Positions 21,498 through 30,477 are shown, counted from the first letter of the stretch. The stretch is DNA of 64,000 bases from Limnochorda sp. LNt (GCF_035593265.1 NZ_CP141614.1:930001-994000), one strand, 5' to 3'. The notes: a model not told the origin generated them from the letters alone. Made by a program: numbers and translations.

Positions 21498-22601
21498 CTA
21501 CGGCGAGCTCGAGGGGGCCGGGCCCGTCGAAGCCCGCACCACCAGCTCGGGCCTCAGGAGCACCCGAGACGGGATCCCGTCGTGCCCTCGCTCGATGAGG
21601 CCGACGACCGACTGGGCCGCGGCCACGCCGAGCTGGCGACGGGGCTGGTGCACGGTGGTGAGCGGCGGCGAGGCGCGGGCCGCGTCGGAGATGTCGTCGT
21701 AACCTCCCACGGAGAGCTCCTCGGGCACGGCGATGCCCATCTCCCGGGCCGCGCGCAGCACGCCCAGGGCCATCAGGTCCGACGCGGCGAAGATGGCCGT
21801 GGGGCGTGGACGGCGGCGCAGGAGCTCCACGGCGCCCTGGTAGCCGCTCGCCTCGGTGAAGTCGCCCTCGACGAGGCAGGCCTCTTCCCACTCCAGGCCC
21901 ACCTGTCGGAGGCCGGCCGTGAACCCCGTCAGGCGCTCCCAGCTGACGGGCGCCCACCGGTGGCCGTTGATCATGGCGATGCGACGATGGCCCAGCGCGG
22001 CCAGGTGCCGGGCCATCAGCCGAGCACCCTCGATGTGGTCGCAGCCGACCGAGACGGCGCGCTCCCCCTCCACCGGCACGTCGATGGTCACCAGGGGGAA
22101 GGGCAGGCGAGCCAGCTCGCCCCAGCGGGGATCGTCGGTGCGCAGCCCCAGGAAGACGGCGCCGTCGATCTGACGGTGCGCCGCCAGGTCCATGAAGGAG
22201 GGAGCGCCCCCGTCGTAGAGCCCGTCACCGAAGACCAGCAGATCGTAGCCGGCCGTCGCCAGCCCCTCCAACAGCCCGTCGACCACCTCCGAGGCGAAGG
22301 GGTGGGAGAAGCGAGCCCGCTCCTGGCCGAGGAAGTAGACCCCGATGAGGCGGCTGCGGTGGGTGACCAGGGTCTTGGCCGCGGCGTTGGGGCGGTAGTT
22401 GAGCTGGCGGGCGACCTCGAGCACGCGCCGGCGCGTGGTAGGGCTGACGTCGGGGTGCCCGTTGAGCGCCCGGGAGACGGCTGCGACCGACAGACCCAGG
22501 GCCCCGGCGATGTCGCGGAGAGTAGCCCGACGTCCAGGAGGTGGGCTTAAACGTTTGCGAGACGGAGGGGTCGTGCGTCCGATCGCCTGGCGCTGCGCCA
22601 C
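21498..22601 (-). CDS. LacI-family transcriptional regulator
   Basis: This is a 367-residue regulator with a LacI DNA-binding head (TLRDIAGALGLSVAAVSRALNGHPDVS, about residues 30-56), a hinge, and a periplasmic-binding-like effector domain with GCDHIEGARLMARHL and IFAASDLMALGVLRAARE. It is first in line with the ABC importer genes on the same strand and probably controls them in response to a sugar. The GTG 22601 start has a G-rich ribosome site and leaves about 28 residues ahead of the HTH, longer than usual. No ATG, GTG or TTG lies between it and the HTH. Confidence 0.9.
   Translation of the reverse strand: MAQRQAIGRTTPPSRKRLSPPPGRRATLRDIAGALGLSVAAVSRALNGHPDVSPTTRRRVLEVARQLNYRPNAAAKTLVTHRSRLIGVYFLGQERARFSHPFASEVVDGLLEGLATAGYDLLVFGDGLYDGGAPSFMDLAAHRQIDGAVFLGLRTDDPRWGELARLPFPLVTIDVPVEGERAVSVGCDHIEGARLMARHLAALGHRRIAMINGHRWAPVSWERLTGFTAGLRQVGLEWEEACLVEGDFTEASGYQGAVELLRRRPRPTAIFAASDLMALGVLRAAREMGIAVPEELSVGGYDDISDAARASPPLTTVHQPRRQLGVAAAQSVVGLIERGHDGIPSRVLLRPELVVRASTGPAPSSSP
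22549..22556. promoter_or_regulatory. LacI-type operator-like palindrome inside the start of lacI
   Basis: AAACGTTT with flanks GCTT/TGCG resembles the central part of operators bound by the LacI family (central CG pair). It lies about 45 bases inside the predicted coding region of the lacI-type gene. It could give autorepression by roadblock, or be chance. No second copy was noticed ahead of the binding-protein gene. Confidence 0.35.
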
Positions 22602-22620
22602 TCCCTCGCCCCCCTTCCCT

Positions 22621-22647
22621 CGAAGTGACGGCAGCACCGTCACTTCG
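22621..22647. promoter_or_regulatory. Perfect 11-bp inverted repeat upstream of lacI
   Basis: CGAAGTGACGG and CCGTCACTTCG are perfect complements separated by five bases. The element sits 20 bases upstream of the lacI-type start codon, just ahead of its ribosome site. There is no T-run after it on either strand, so a terminator is unlikely. An operator or an RNA hairpin in the leader is more plausible. Confidence 0.45.
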
Positions 22648-22872
22648 CCGATCGGCGGACGATCTCCTGCCGCGAACTGCGCTATTCTGGTCGCGCTTAA
22701 CCGAAGACGAGGTCGCCTTCGATGGCCCTTCATATGCACTCTGTTCTAAAACGATTCAGTCATGAGGACGTCCCGTCTGGCCGGGCGCGGTCCGGGTCAC
22801 ACTACGGACGGGCGCCGCCGCTCCGGGCCGTCACCCGGGAGAGGGCGAAGCGCTCCAGGCAGGGGGGCCGCG

Positions 22873-23067
22873 ATGACGACGGACGCGAGATTGCCCCCGA
22901 CCGACGACGAGCCGGTGCCGACCCACCCCGGAGGCGAGCGAGAGGACATCCTGCGTGCCCGGCCGGTGCCGCGCGAGGCGTCGTCGCAGCGGGGCCAGTG
23001 GAAGAGCGGTCATGCGCCCGGGAGTCGCAAGGACCGCAAGGTACGCCCCCACCGCAAGCTGACCTGA
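22873..23067 (+). CDS. Small hypothetical protein, 64 residues
   Basis: An ATG with GGGGGG about 5 bases upstream opens a 64-residue frame. The first half is acidic and proline-rich (PTDDEPVPTHPGGERED) and the second half is strongly basic (GSRKDRKVRPHRKLT). No hydrophobic segment and no family was recognised. The charge split is unlike a random shadow frame, but length and composition alone do not prove it is expressed. Confidence 0.3.
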   Translation: MTTDARLPPTDDEPVPTHPGGEREDILRARPVPREASSQRGQWKSGHAPGSRKDRKVRPHRKLT

Positions 23068-23207
23068 CCCCGGCAGGAAGTCGCCCGCTGCCCACGAAGC
23101 GCACCGTCGTGCCGCCCTTCCCGTGGCGCGGGAGGGGCGGGCGCGACGAGAGGTCCTGCGTCGGCCGGCGTGCCGGCGCACGGCCCGACCGCGTGGAGGT
23201 AGCGCAC

Positions 23208-24008
23208 GTGAGCAGGGCGAGGCTGGCCGTCATCGGTGGCACCGGCTTCGAGGATCCGTCCATCCTGGGCCGACCGCGGGAGACCACCACCATCACGACC
23301 CGTCTGGGGGCGGCCACGGTCTCCCTCTACGCCCTCGACGGGGTGACCGTGGCCTATCTGTCGCGCCACGGGCCCGGGCACAGCGTGCCGCCCCACCGCA
23401 TCGACTACCGGGCCAACATCGCCGCGCTGGCCGCCCTGGGGGTCCAGCGTGTCGTGGCCACGGCGGCCGTCGGCTCACTGCGCCGCGAGCTGCCGCCGGG
23501 CACGGTGGTGGTAGCCGACCAGTTCCTCGACTTCACCCGTCAGCGTCCCGTCACGTTCTTCGAGGACGACGCGGTGGTGCACACAGACTTCAGCGAGCCG
23601 TACTGCCCCCAGATCCGGGCGGCCCTGGTGGCGACAATCCGGCAGCAGGGGTTGCACGTACAGGAGACGGGCTGCTACGTCGGGATGGAAGGGCCGCGCT
23701 ACGAGACGCCGGCGGAGGTGCGGGCCCTGGCGGCGCTCGGCGGTGATGTGGTGGGGATGACCGGCCTGCCCGAGGCGGTGCTGGCCCGGGAGGCCGGCAT
23801 CTGTTACGCGGTCGTGGCGGTCGTGACCAATCTCGGGGCCGGACTTTCCGCCTCCTCGCTCAGCCACCAGGAGGTCGTCGCGGTCATGGACGAGCGCCGG
23901 CCCCGGCTGCTGCGGGCCATCCTGCAGGCGCTGGCGTCGCTGCCCGAGGCTCGGGGCTGCCCGTGTGCCGCTGCCCCGGGCCGTGGCCTGGTCGCCTCCA
24001 TGCTGTAG
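23208..24008 (+). CDS. mtnP: S-methyl-5'-thioadenosine phosphorylase
   Basis: MtnP splits methylthioadenosine into adenine and methylthioribose 1-phosphate, recycling the by-product of polyamine synthesis. The 266-residue product has [49 protein letters not shown] and [14 protein letters not shown], all typical of the MTAP branch of purine phosphorylases. GTG 23208 has GGAGG 8 bases upstream. The next gene mtnA uses its product, and speE at 37362 would generate MTA. Confidence 0.93.
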   Translation: MSRARLAVIGGTGFEDPSILGRPRETTTITTRLGAATVSLYALDGVTVAYLSRHGPGHSVPPHRIDYRANIAALAALGVQRVVATAAVGSLRRELPPGTVVVADQFLDFTRQRPVTFFEDDAVVHTDFSEPYCPQIRAALVATIRQQGLHVQETGCYVGMEGPRYETPAEVRALAALGGDVVGMTGLPEAVLAREAGICYAVVAVVTNLGAGLSASSLSHQEVVAVMDERRPRLLRAILQALASLPEARGCPCAAAPGRGLVASML

Positions 24009-24009
24009 A

Positions 24010-25065
24010 ATGACGAGCGTGGTGCATCGAGCCATGGAGACGAAGTCGTCGGCGGTCCGCGCCTATCGCTGGGAGCCCGACGGGCTATGGCTGCTGGACC
24101 AGCGCCGCCTGCCGGCAGAGGAGCGGTGGGTGGCGTGCCGGCGGCCCGAGGACGTGGCGCGGGCCATCCGGGAGATGGTGGTGCGCGGCGCGCCCCTCAT
24201 CGGGGTGGCCGGGGCGTACGGCGTCGCATTGGCGTGTCGCCTGCACGCGGGCGATCCCGACGCGGTCGAGCGGGCGGCCGAGCAGCTGCGGACGGCGCGC
24301 CCCACGGCGATCAACCTCGCGTGGGCCGTGGACAGGGTGATGGCCCGCCTGCGCCGCGAGGGGTACGCGGCGGAGCTGGCCGCCGAGGAGGCAGGGCGCC
24401 TGGCCGACGAGGACCAGCACTCCTGCTGGCGCATCGGTGAGGCGGGGGCGACTCTGATGCCCGTGGAGGGCGGCGTGCTGACCCACTGCAACACCGGCGC
24501 CCTGGCGACGGCCGGCATCGGCACGGCCGCGGGGGTCATCCGTCGAGCTGTCGCCCGGGGCCACCGGCTCCGGGTCTACGCGACGGAGACCCGCCCCTAC
24601 CTCCAGGGCGCACGGCTGACGGCCTGGGAGCTGAGCCGGGAGGGCATCGACGTCACGGTCATCACCGACGGCATGGCCGGCTACGTGATGCAGAAGGGGC
24701 TGGTGCAGGCCGTGGTGGTGGGCGCGGACCGGGTGGCTCGAAACGGGGACGTGGCCAACAAGATAGGCACGTACGGCCTGGCGGTGCTGGCCCGGGCGCA
24801 CGGCATCCCGTTTTACGTCGCGGCTCCCTACTCCTCCGTCGACCTGTCGCTACCGGATGGCGACGCCATTCCCATCGAGCATCGTGACCCGGCCGAGGTG
24901 ACGCAGGTGGCAGGGGTGGAGGTGGCGCCCCCGGGCGTGCCCGCCCTGCATCCCGCCTTCGACGTGACGCCGGCTCATCTCGTCACGGCCATCATCACGG
25001 ACCGCGGGGTACGCTACCCGCCCTACCTGCGGTCCTTGCCCCTCGAGGAGGCGACCGCCCCATGA
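24010..25065 (+). CDS. mtnA: S-methyl-5-thioribose-1-phosphate isomerase
   Basis: MtnA isomerises the MtnP product to methylthioribulose 1-phosphate in methionine salvage. Motifs are [14 protein letters not shown], the active cysteine in [33 protein letters not shown], and the catalytic aspartate in [19 protein letters not shown]. The start is uncertain: ATG 24010 lies one base after the mtnP stop, and ATG 24034 gives the more usual N terminus. The stop overlaps gltX by ATGA. Confidence 0.93.
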   Translation: MTSVVHRAMETKSSAVRAYRWEPDGLWLLDQRRLPAEERWVACRRPEDVARAIREMVVRGAPLIGVAGAYGVALACRLHAGDPDAVERAAEQLRTARPTAINLAWAVDRVMARLRREGYAAELAAEEAGRLADEDQHSCWRIGEAGATLMPVEGGVLTHCNTGALATAGIGTAAGVIRRAVARGHRLRVYATETRPYLQGARLTAWELSREGIDVTVITDGMAGYVMQKGLVQAVVVGADRVARNGDVANKIGTYGLAVLARAHGIPFYVAAPYSSVDLSLPDGDAIPIEHRDPAEVTQVAGVEVAPPGVPALHPAFDVTPAHLVTAIITDRGVRYPPYLRSLPLEEATAP

Positions 25066-26579
25066 ACCCATCCCGAGCTGAGCGTTTTGATGCCGTGCGG
25101 GTCCGCTACGCGCCCAGCCCCACGGGCTACCCCCACGTCGGTGGCATCCGCACGGCCCTTTACAACTGGCTGTTCGCCCGCCATCACGGGGGCAAGTTCA
25201 TCCTGAGGCTGGAGGACACCGATCGGAGCCGCTCCACCGAGGAGTCGGCCCGGGCCATGCTGGAGGGCCTGCGCTGGGTGGGCCTCGACTGGGACGAGGG
25301 CCCCGACGTGGGCGGTCCCTACGGACCCTATCGGCAGACGGAGCGGCGCGAGCTCTACCAGCGCTATGCGTCGCGCCTGGTGGAGGCGGGTCGGGCCTAC
25401 CCCTGCTACTGCACCCCTGAGGAGCTCAAGGCCCGGCGCCAGGAGGCCCTGGAGCGGGGCGAGGCGCCCAAGTACGACCGGCGTTGCCTGCACCTGACCG
25501 ACGCCGAGCGCCGCCGGCTGGAGGCCGAGGGGCGGCCCAAGGCGTTGCGATTCCGGATGGATGACGCGGGCGAGACGGTGGTGCAGGACCTGGTGCGGGG
25601 CGAGGTGCGCTTCGAAAACACCCTGCTCGACGACTTCGTCATCATCAAGTCCGACGGGCTGCCCACCTACAACTTCGCCGTGGTGGTCGACGACCTGGAG
25701 ATGCGCATCACCCACGTCATCCGGGGGGACGAGCACCTCTCCAACACCCCCCGGCAGGTGCAGGTGTACCGCGCACTGGGGGCCGAGCCTCCCGCGTTCG
25801 CGCACCTCTCCATCCTGCTGGCGCCGGACCGCTCCAAGCTCTCCAAGCGTCACGGGGCCCAGTCGGTCGACGCGTTCCGCGAGAGGGGCTACTTGCCCGA
25901 GGCCATCGTCAACTACCTGGCCCTGCTGGGTTGGGGCTACGACGCCGAGCAGCAGATCTTCACCGTCGAGGAGCTGATCGACAAGTTCTCGCTGGCGCGC
26001 GTCTCCAAGAACCCGGCCATCTTCGACATCCAGAAGCTGGAGTGGATGAACGGGTACTACCTGCGCCGCCTCTCGCTGGAGGAGCTGGCGGCACGGGCGC
26101 GCCCCTTCCTCGAGAGAGCCGGGCTGACCGCGCTCATCGAGCGGGAGGCCGAGATGGGCGAGCGCCGGCTGATGCGCGCGCTGGAGCTGTCGCAGAGCCG
26201 GCTGCGCACCCTGGCCGACGTGTCCGAGTGGGTCCGCTACTACTTCGAGGAGACCGTCGACTACGACGAGCGGGCGGCCCGCAAGCACCTGCTCAGGGCC
26301 GGCGTGCCCGAGCTGCTCGAGCGCATCGCCGGAGGGCTGGAGGGGATCGAGCCCTTCGACGAGTCGACGCTCGAGGCCTACTTCACGGCCCTCCGTGACG
26401 AGACCGGCCTCAAGATGGGCGACGTGCTGCAGCCGGTGCGGGTGGCCGTGACGGGCAAAGATGTGAGCCCGGGCATGTTCGAGGTACTGGCCCTGGTGGG
26501 CAAGGGAGCTGCCGCCCGGCGGCTGCGTCAGGCCGCGGCGTGGGCCCGCGAGCGGCTGGCCAGCGTCTCGGCCGGGTGA
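25062..26579 (+). CDS. gltX: Glutamate-tRNA ligase
   Basis: GltX is a class I synthetase of 505 residues charging tRNA-Glu and, with GatCAB present, probably tRNA-Gln as well. The HIGH-type signature is [20 protein letters not shown] near residue 15 and the KMSKS-type loop is SKLSKRHG near residue 260. Anticodon-binding helices follow. ATG 25062 overlaps the mtnA stop. Confidence 0.96.
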   Translation: MNPSRAERFDAVRVRYAPSPTGYPHVGGIRTALYNWLFARHHGGKFILRLEDTDRSRSTEESARAMLEGLRWVGLDWDEGPDVGGPYGPYRQTERRELYQRYASRLVEAGRAYPCYCTPEELKARRQEALERGEAPKYDRRCLHLTDAERRRLEAEGRPKALRFRMDDAGETVVQDLVRGEVRFENTLLDDFVIIKSDGLPTYNFAVVVDDLEMRITHVIRGDEHLSNTPRQVQVYRALGAEPPAFAHLSILLAPDRSKLSKRHGAQSVDAFRERGYLPEAIVNYLALLGWGYDAEQQIFTVEELIDKFSLARVSKNPAIFDIQKLEWMNGYYLRRLSLEELAARARPFLERAGLTALIEREAEMGERRLMRALELSQSRLRTLADVSEWVRYYFEETVDYDERAARKHLLRAGVPELLERIAGGLEGIEPFDESTLEAYFTALRDETGLKMGDVLQPVRVAVTGKDVSPGMFEVLALVGKGAAARRLRQAAAWARERLASVSAG

Positions 26580-26596
26580 GCCGGGCGGCTGACGGG

Positions 26597-27412
26597 ATGG
26601 CGCTCGTGCCGACGTGGGCGACCGCCGTCGGCCTGGCCCTCGCCGTGGCGGGCGCGGGTGGCGGCCGGGCGCTGACGCCGGGCGGGCGGTGGCGGCGACC
26701 CTCGTGGGAGCCCTGGTCTTCGGTGCCGGGGGCTGCCGTGGCCGCGCTGCTGGTCGGCTTCTTCGTCTCGGGATCAAGCCTGACCGCCTGGCGCCGGCGG
26801 GTGCGAGGCGCCGTCCGCGCCCGAGGCCATCGGCGGGCCGGGACGCCCGCCAGGTGCTGGCCAACGGCGGCGTCGCCTCCGTGGCCGCGGCTTCGCGGCT
26901 CGTGGCCGTGAGCGGGCTGGCCCGGCATGGGCGTACGACGCCCTGGTGGCCGGTAGCCTGGCCGCCATGACCGCCGACACGTGGGCCACCGAGGTGGGGC
27001 TGGCCAGCGGGCGCACCCCGTCTCCATCATCGGGTGGCGGCCCGTCGAGGCGGGGCGCTCGGGCGGCGTGACGCTGCCGGGCACCGCCGCCGGGACGGCG
27101 GGCGCGGCCCTGATGGCTGCGCTGACGTGGGGTATGCTGGGATCCCCCGCCCTGGCGTGGGGCGCGCTGGTGGGGGGCGTGTCGGGGATGCTCCTCGACA
27201 GCCTCATCGGGGCGGCCTGGCAGGGCCGGTGGCGCTGCCATCGCTGCGGGCGTGCGGTGGAGCGGCCCCGGCCACACCTCCAGACCTGCGCGGGCCCCCT
27301 CCGCCTGGAGGGCGGCCGGCCCTGGCTCGACAACGACGGGGTCAATGCGCTCTCGTCGGTCGCCGCGGGGCTCGTCGCCGTGGCCGCGACGCTCCTGGCC
27401 GGGGCGGCGTAG
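26597..27412 (+). pseudogene. DUF92 (TMEM19-like) membrane protein with multiple frameshifts
   Basis: DUF92 proteins are polytopic membrane proteins; a related plant protein has been linked to phytyl-phosphate kinase activity. Family pieces occur in order but in shifting frames: LALAVAGAGGGRALTPGG, then VAATLVGALVFGAGG, then VAALLVGFFVSGSSLTAWR, then GRDARQVLANGGVASVAA, then AAMTADTWATEVGLASG, then VSIIGWRPVEAGRSGGVTL, LLDSLIGAAWQGRWRCHRC and WLDNDGVNALSSV to the stop at 27412. Breaks lie near 26690, 26728, 26820-26845, 26931 and 27010. Most can be repaired by one base in a G-run. No point nonsense mutations were needed to explain the breaks. It follows gltX directly. Confidence 0.8.
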
Positions 27413-27458
27413 CGCCGGGGCGGCCAGCACCGTCCCGTGCGGGCAGCCGGGCGTCCGG

Positions 27459-28826
27459 CTAGGCGAGGCGGGGCTGCCTCTCCCGGGCCTGGGGAGGCGC
27501 TCCATCCAGCAGCGACAGGGCCGCCTGGCGGTACAGCTCCGACGCCCGGGCCGCATCGCCGCGCCTGGCCATCAGGTCGCCGTGCTCGAGCCGGAGCCTC
27601 CCTATCTCGGACCTCGATCCAAGATGCTCCAGAAGCTGGGCGGCCTGCTCGTAGTGGGCCACCGCCTCGTCCAGGTCGCCGAGGAGGGCGAACACACGGC
27701 CCAGGTGCCAGTGCGCCCGGGCCTTGAGCCCCGGTCGGTCGTGCTCTTGCGCCAGCGCCAGGGCCGTGTAGCCGTGCCGTAGGGCCGGCTCGCGCTGCCC
27801 GATGCTGGCATAGCACCAGCCCAACTCCATGTGGTCGTAGATCATGAACGGGACGTCGCCCAGCGCCTCATGGGAACCCAGGCCCTTCACGAGCGACTCG
27901 ATGGCCTCCTGCCAGCGGCCCAGTCGCTGGTAAGCCAGCCCCATGTTGTGCTGAGCCCTGTTGACCCAGGCCGCGAACCGCAGGCGGATGGCGAGCGACA
28001 GGCTCTGCGTGAAGTACTCGAGCGCCTCGTCCGCCCTGCCCATGTCGAGCGCCGCGAGCCCCAGGCTCGTGAGGACGGGGACGAGATAGCGCTCGCCCAG
28101 CCTCTCCGCCAGCGGGAGGGCCTCTTGCAGGTAAGCCATGGCTTGCTGGGCCCGGCCGGCCTCACGAGCCAGCGTCCCCACGTGGAACAGGGTCTCGTAC
28201 CTGAGCATGCTGTCACCACGGGTCGCCTCGAGGATGACCAGGGCCCGCTGCGCATGATCGTAAGCCGTCTCGAAGCGGCCCTCCTCGTACTCGAGATACG
28301 AGAGCGCCAGTACCGCCTGCACGCGCTCGGGTCCGGGCGCCAGGTCATCCGACAGGCTCAGGGCTGCCGCGATGGCCTCCTGCGCCTCTTCTATCCGTCC
28401 CGACCCGGCCAGGATCCGACCCAGGGTCACCAGCGCGCTGACGGTCAGAGGGGTGCTGCGAAGGGCACGCGCGCGGTCCAGCGCGGCCCGAGCCAGCCGT
28501 TCGGCCTCCGCCGGATTCGCGGCCGCCACGCAGTCTCGGGCTGCCCGGAGCAACCGCGCGATCTCCTGCTCGCCGGCACGGTCGGTCACGGGCTCGGCCT
28601 CCTCCGACGAGCCCACGAGGTACGTGACGGTAACCCCGAAGAATGACGCGAGCTTCTCCAGGACGTGCCGGGTCGGGTTGACGGCCCTGCCCGAGCGCAG
28701 CTTCCACAGGTAGGACAGCGACAGGCCGGTGCCCTCGGCCACCTCCCTCAACGTCCAGCGCTTGCCGTCAGGACGCCTCACCGTCTCGAAAAGGTGGCGC
28801 AACCGCTCCACCACGACGTCATTCAC
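27459..28826 (-). CDS. XRE-family regulator with TPR domain (RRNPP-like architecture)
   Basis: This 455-residue protein joins an N-terminal helix-turn-helix (LREVAEGTGLSLSYLWKLRS, about residues 26-45) to a long all-helical TPR array (about 85-445; repeats such as AALDMGRADEALEYFTQSL and LLGDLDEAVAHYEQAAQLL). The HTH resembles that of EspR-type regulators. HTH plus TPR is the layout of RRNPP receptors such as PlcR, NprR and PrgX, which bind secreted and re-imported peptides. The GTG start has GGGAGGTAGGAG upstream. A divergent 52-residue signal-peptide ORF begins 181 bases away. Peptide sensing is an inference from layout. Confidence 0.8.
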   Translation of the reverse strand: MNDVVVERLRHLFETVRRPDGKRWTLREVAEGTGLSLSYLWKLRSGRAVNPTRHVLEKLASFFGVTVTYLVGSSEEAEPVTDRAGEQEIARLLRAARDCVAAANPAEAERLARAALDRARALRSTPLTVSALVTLGRILAGSGRIEEAQEAIAAALSLSDDLAPGPERVQAVLALSYLEYEEGRFETAYDHAQRALVILEATRGDSMLRYETLFHVGTLAREAGRAQQAMAYLQEALPLAERLGERYLVPVLTSLGLAALDMGRADEALEYFTQSLSLAIRLRFAAWVNRAQHNMGLAYQRLGRWQEAIESLVKGLGSHEALGDVPFMIYDHMELGWCYASIGQREPALRHGYTALALAQEHDRPGLKARAHWHLGRVFALLGDLDEAVAHYEQAAQLLEHLGSRSEIGRLRLEHGDLMARRGDAARASELYRQAALSLLDGAPPQARERQPRLA

Positions 28827-28871
28827 GGGCTCCTACCTCCCTCTACGCCGGGATGTGAACGAGGCGTTGCG

Positions 28872-28877
28872 ACTATA
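28872..28877 (-). promoter_or_regulatory. Candidate -10 element for the XRE-TPR gene
   Basis: On the minus strand the hexamer reads TATAGT, five of six matches to TATAAT, about 46 bases ahead of the start codon. No good -35 at 17 bases was found; TTGGCC lies further upstream at about 22 bases. Confidence 0.4.
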
Positions 28878-28885
28878 GTATCACA

Positions 28886-28897
28886 GCGTGCGCACGC
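28886..28897. promoter_or_regulatory. 12-bp perfect palindrome between divergent promoters
   Basis: GCGTGCGCACGC is self-complementary over its whole length. It lies between the candidate promoters of the XRE-TPR gene and the small secreted-peptide ORF, where a dimeric regulator could control both. Assignment as its operator is inference. Confidence 0.4.
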
Positions 28898-28933
28898 AGG
28901 GCCAAACAGTCTGTTCGTGACGCGCGGCCGCGC

Positions 28934-28962
28934 TTGACCGATTTGGTATGAAATGATACGCT
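28934..28962 (+). promoter_or_regulatory. Candidate sigma-A promoter of the small secreted peptide ORF
   Basis: TTGACC (28934-28939) and TACGCT (28957-28962) are separated by exactly 17 bases in a locally AT-richer stretch. Transcription would start near 28970, about 38 bases ahead of the ATG at 29008. Confidence 0.5.
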
Positions 28963-29007
28963 CGGAGCAGTTTCCGGAGATTCCCTGTAGCGGAGGGGTG
29001 CGGGGTC

Positions 29008-29166
29008 ATGCGGCGGACCTTGGCTATCGTGGCGCTCTTGTTGGGGCTCGTGCTGGCGTCGGTGCCCGCAGTCGCCTCGGGTGGCCTTACGGGAGGCTAC
29101 GCCTTGGCGGGAGGAGGCCGGGTCGTGACGACCGCCGATCCCGGCCTCCCCATCTGGCCGCGCTGA
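29008..29166 (+). CDS. Small secreted peptide, 52 residues (candidate signalling peptide precursor)
   Basis: ATG 29008 has GGAGGGG about 9 bases upstream and a promoter candidate at 28934-28962. The product begins MRRTLAIVALLLGLVLASV and continues PAVAS, a textbook Sec signal sequence with an AVA cleavage site at residues 21-23. The predicted mature part is 29 residues, glycine-rich, ending DPGLPIWPR. It is divergent from the XRE-TPR regulator. Precursors of RRNPP signals have this size and layout, with the active peptide at the C terminus. No family match was recognised, and a truncated larger gene cannot be excluded. Confidence 0.5.
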   Translation: MRRTLAIVALLLGLVLASVPAVASGGLTGGYALAGGGRVVTTADPGLPIWPR

Positions 29167-29371
29167 TGGACGGCCGCTGGCTGGGTCTGTGACGCATCAC
29201 ACCGAGCCGTGCCGGCGGGGCATCCGCTCGGGGTGTTGCCCCTGACGGATAGCGCCCGACCGGCAGTCGGCGCGCCGCCGCTGCTCGGCCCCGGCGGGGG
29301 CCTCGCGACGTGGCCGGCGCGTGGCGCTGCACGGGCCGAGGTGGCCTCCATCGTACGTGCCGGTGCGCAGG

Positions 29372-30358
29372 TCAGCGGTGGAGCCAGACGGCCATCGAGT
29401 AGTAGAGCGGGATGCCGAGGATGACGTTGAAGGGGAAGGTCACCCCCAGCGACAGGGTCACGGGCAGGCCGGGGTTGGCTTCGGGCAGCGCGAGGCGCAC
29501 CGCCGCGGGCGCGGCGATGTAAGAGGCGCTGGCTGCCAGCACGGCGAAGAGAGTCGTCCCGCCCACGCTCAGCCCGATGAGCGATCCGGCCAGCGCGCCC
29601 AGCGCGCCGCCCACCAACGGCATCGCCACAGCGAAGAGCCCCAGGAAGCCTCCCCCCGACGCGAACGCGCTCAGTTGCTGGCCCGCCGTGAGTCCCATCG
29701 CCAGCAGGAAGACGGAGAGGATGCCCGGGAACAGGTCCAGGATGAAGGGGTCCATCATCGCCCGGCCATCCTCCCCGACGAGGGCCCCGACCAGCATGCT
29801 GCCCAGCAGCACCACCGGGCTGGCGCCCAGCAGAGTCTCCCGCAACGCCGGCCAGAGAGCCGGCCCCGCTCTATCCGCGCCGGAGGCCGCGTGGCGCCGG
29901 GCCAGCAGGATGCCGCCGATGACCCCGGGTGCCTCCATCAAGGCCATCACCGCCGTCATGAAGCCCTCGGGGGCGATGCCCCTACGTGCCAGGAAGTTGG
30001 TGGCCGTCACGAACGTGACGACGCTGATGGAGCCATAGTGGGAGGCGATGGCCGCGGCGTTGACCGGGTCCATCCCGCCGAGCCGCACCAGGACGCCGAA
30101 GGCCAGCCCTGGCAGCACCAGCATGCCCAGGACCAGGCCTGCCAGGGCCGTGACGAGGAAGCGGTCGGTGAGGCCCTCCTGCGCGAGTTCGGCGCCTCCC
30201 CGGAAGCCCACGGCCATCAACAGATACAGCGAGGCCCCCGTCACCAGGCCCTTGGGGATGGACAGCTCGGATCGGAGGGCGCCCGCCAGCAAGCCCAGTG
30301 CGAAGAAGAGGATCATGGGCGAGAGCAGGTTGTGCAGGGCCGATGCGAGGAATTCCAT
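29372..30358 (-). CDS. sbtA: Sodium-dependent bicarbonate transporter SbtA-type permease
   Basis: This 328-residue membrane protein has about ten hydrophobic segments in two halves. It carries SbtA-like signatures AAIASHYGSISVVTFVTATN, MALMEAPGVIGGILLARR, ILSVFLLAMGLTAGQQL and AVLAASASYIAAPAAVRLAL. The family imports bicarbonate with sodium. ATG 30358 has AAAGGAG upstream. The start region is preceded by three phased repeats (30375-30410) and then a divergent HTH gene, which suggests a locally regulated unit. It supplies HCO3- plausibly for carboxylases such as the AccAD system, but that link is a guess. Confidence 0.85.
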   Translation of the reverse strand: MEFLASALHNLLSPMILFFALGLLAGALRSELSIPKGLVTGASLYLLMAVGFRGGAELAQEGLTDRFLVTALAGLVLGMLVLPGLAFGVLVRLGGMDPVNAAAIASHYGSISVVTFVTATNFLARRGIAPEGFMTAVMALMEAPGVIGGILLARRHAASGADRAGPALWPALRETLLGASPVVLLGSMLVGALVGEDGRAMMDPFILDLFPGILSVFLLAMGLTAGQQLSAFASGGGFLGLFAVAMPLVGGALGALAGSLIGLSVGGTTLFAVLAASASYIAAPAAVRLALPEANPGLPVTLSLGVTFPFNVILGIPLYYSMAVWLHR

Positions 30359-30374
30359 GAAGTAGTCGGCTCCT

Positions 30375-30410
30375 TTCGTGAAGCACTATTCGTGAACTTT
30401 AGTTCGTATG
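30375..30410. promoter_or_regulatory. Three direct repeats at 14-bp spacing (operator candidate)
   Basis: TTCGTGAA at 30375-30382 and again at 30389-30396, then the degenerate copy TTCGTATG at 30403-30410, are spaced exactly 14 bases apart. They fill the region between divergent sbtA and the HTH gene. The local GC is lower than the surroundings. They are probable binding sites for the HTH regulator at 30478 and would cover the sbtA promoter or leader. Confidence 0.5.
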
Positions 30411-30477
30411 TCGTGGACCGTCAACGGCCCCCGGACTGTCTCTCGGGGCGCCAGGCGGGCGCGTGGGGGGAGGCGGG

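Larger units (their letters stand above)
22602..23207. other. Gap between lacI and mtnP
   Basis: About 600 bases between the divergent lacI-type gene and mtnP. It holds the inverted repeat at 22621-22647 and one weak small ORF at 22873-23067. The part from 22690 to 22760 is lower in GC (TTCTGGTCGCGCTTAACCG, GTTCTAAAACGATTC) and is the likely promoter zone, but no convincing -35/-10 pair was assigned. No SAM or other riboswitch pattern was recognised upstream of mtnP. Confidence 0.4.

Noticed and set aside
22722-23207. In-frame extension of mtnP back to an ATG at 22722
   Set aside because: The added 162 residues are Arg/Pro/Gly-rich with no similarity to the family, while GTG 23208 has a good ribosome site and gives the normal length.
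22650-23207. SAM-sensing riboswitch upstream of mtnP
   Set aside because: I looked for the SAM-I core (GGAGGGA and GATGAAACC type segments) and saw none.
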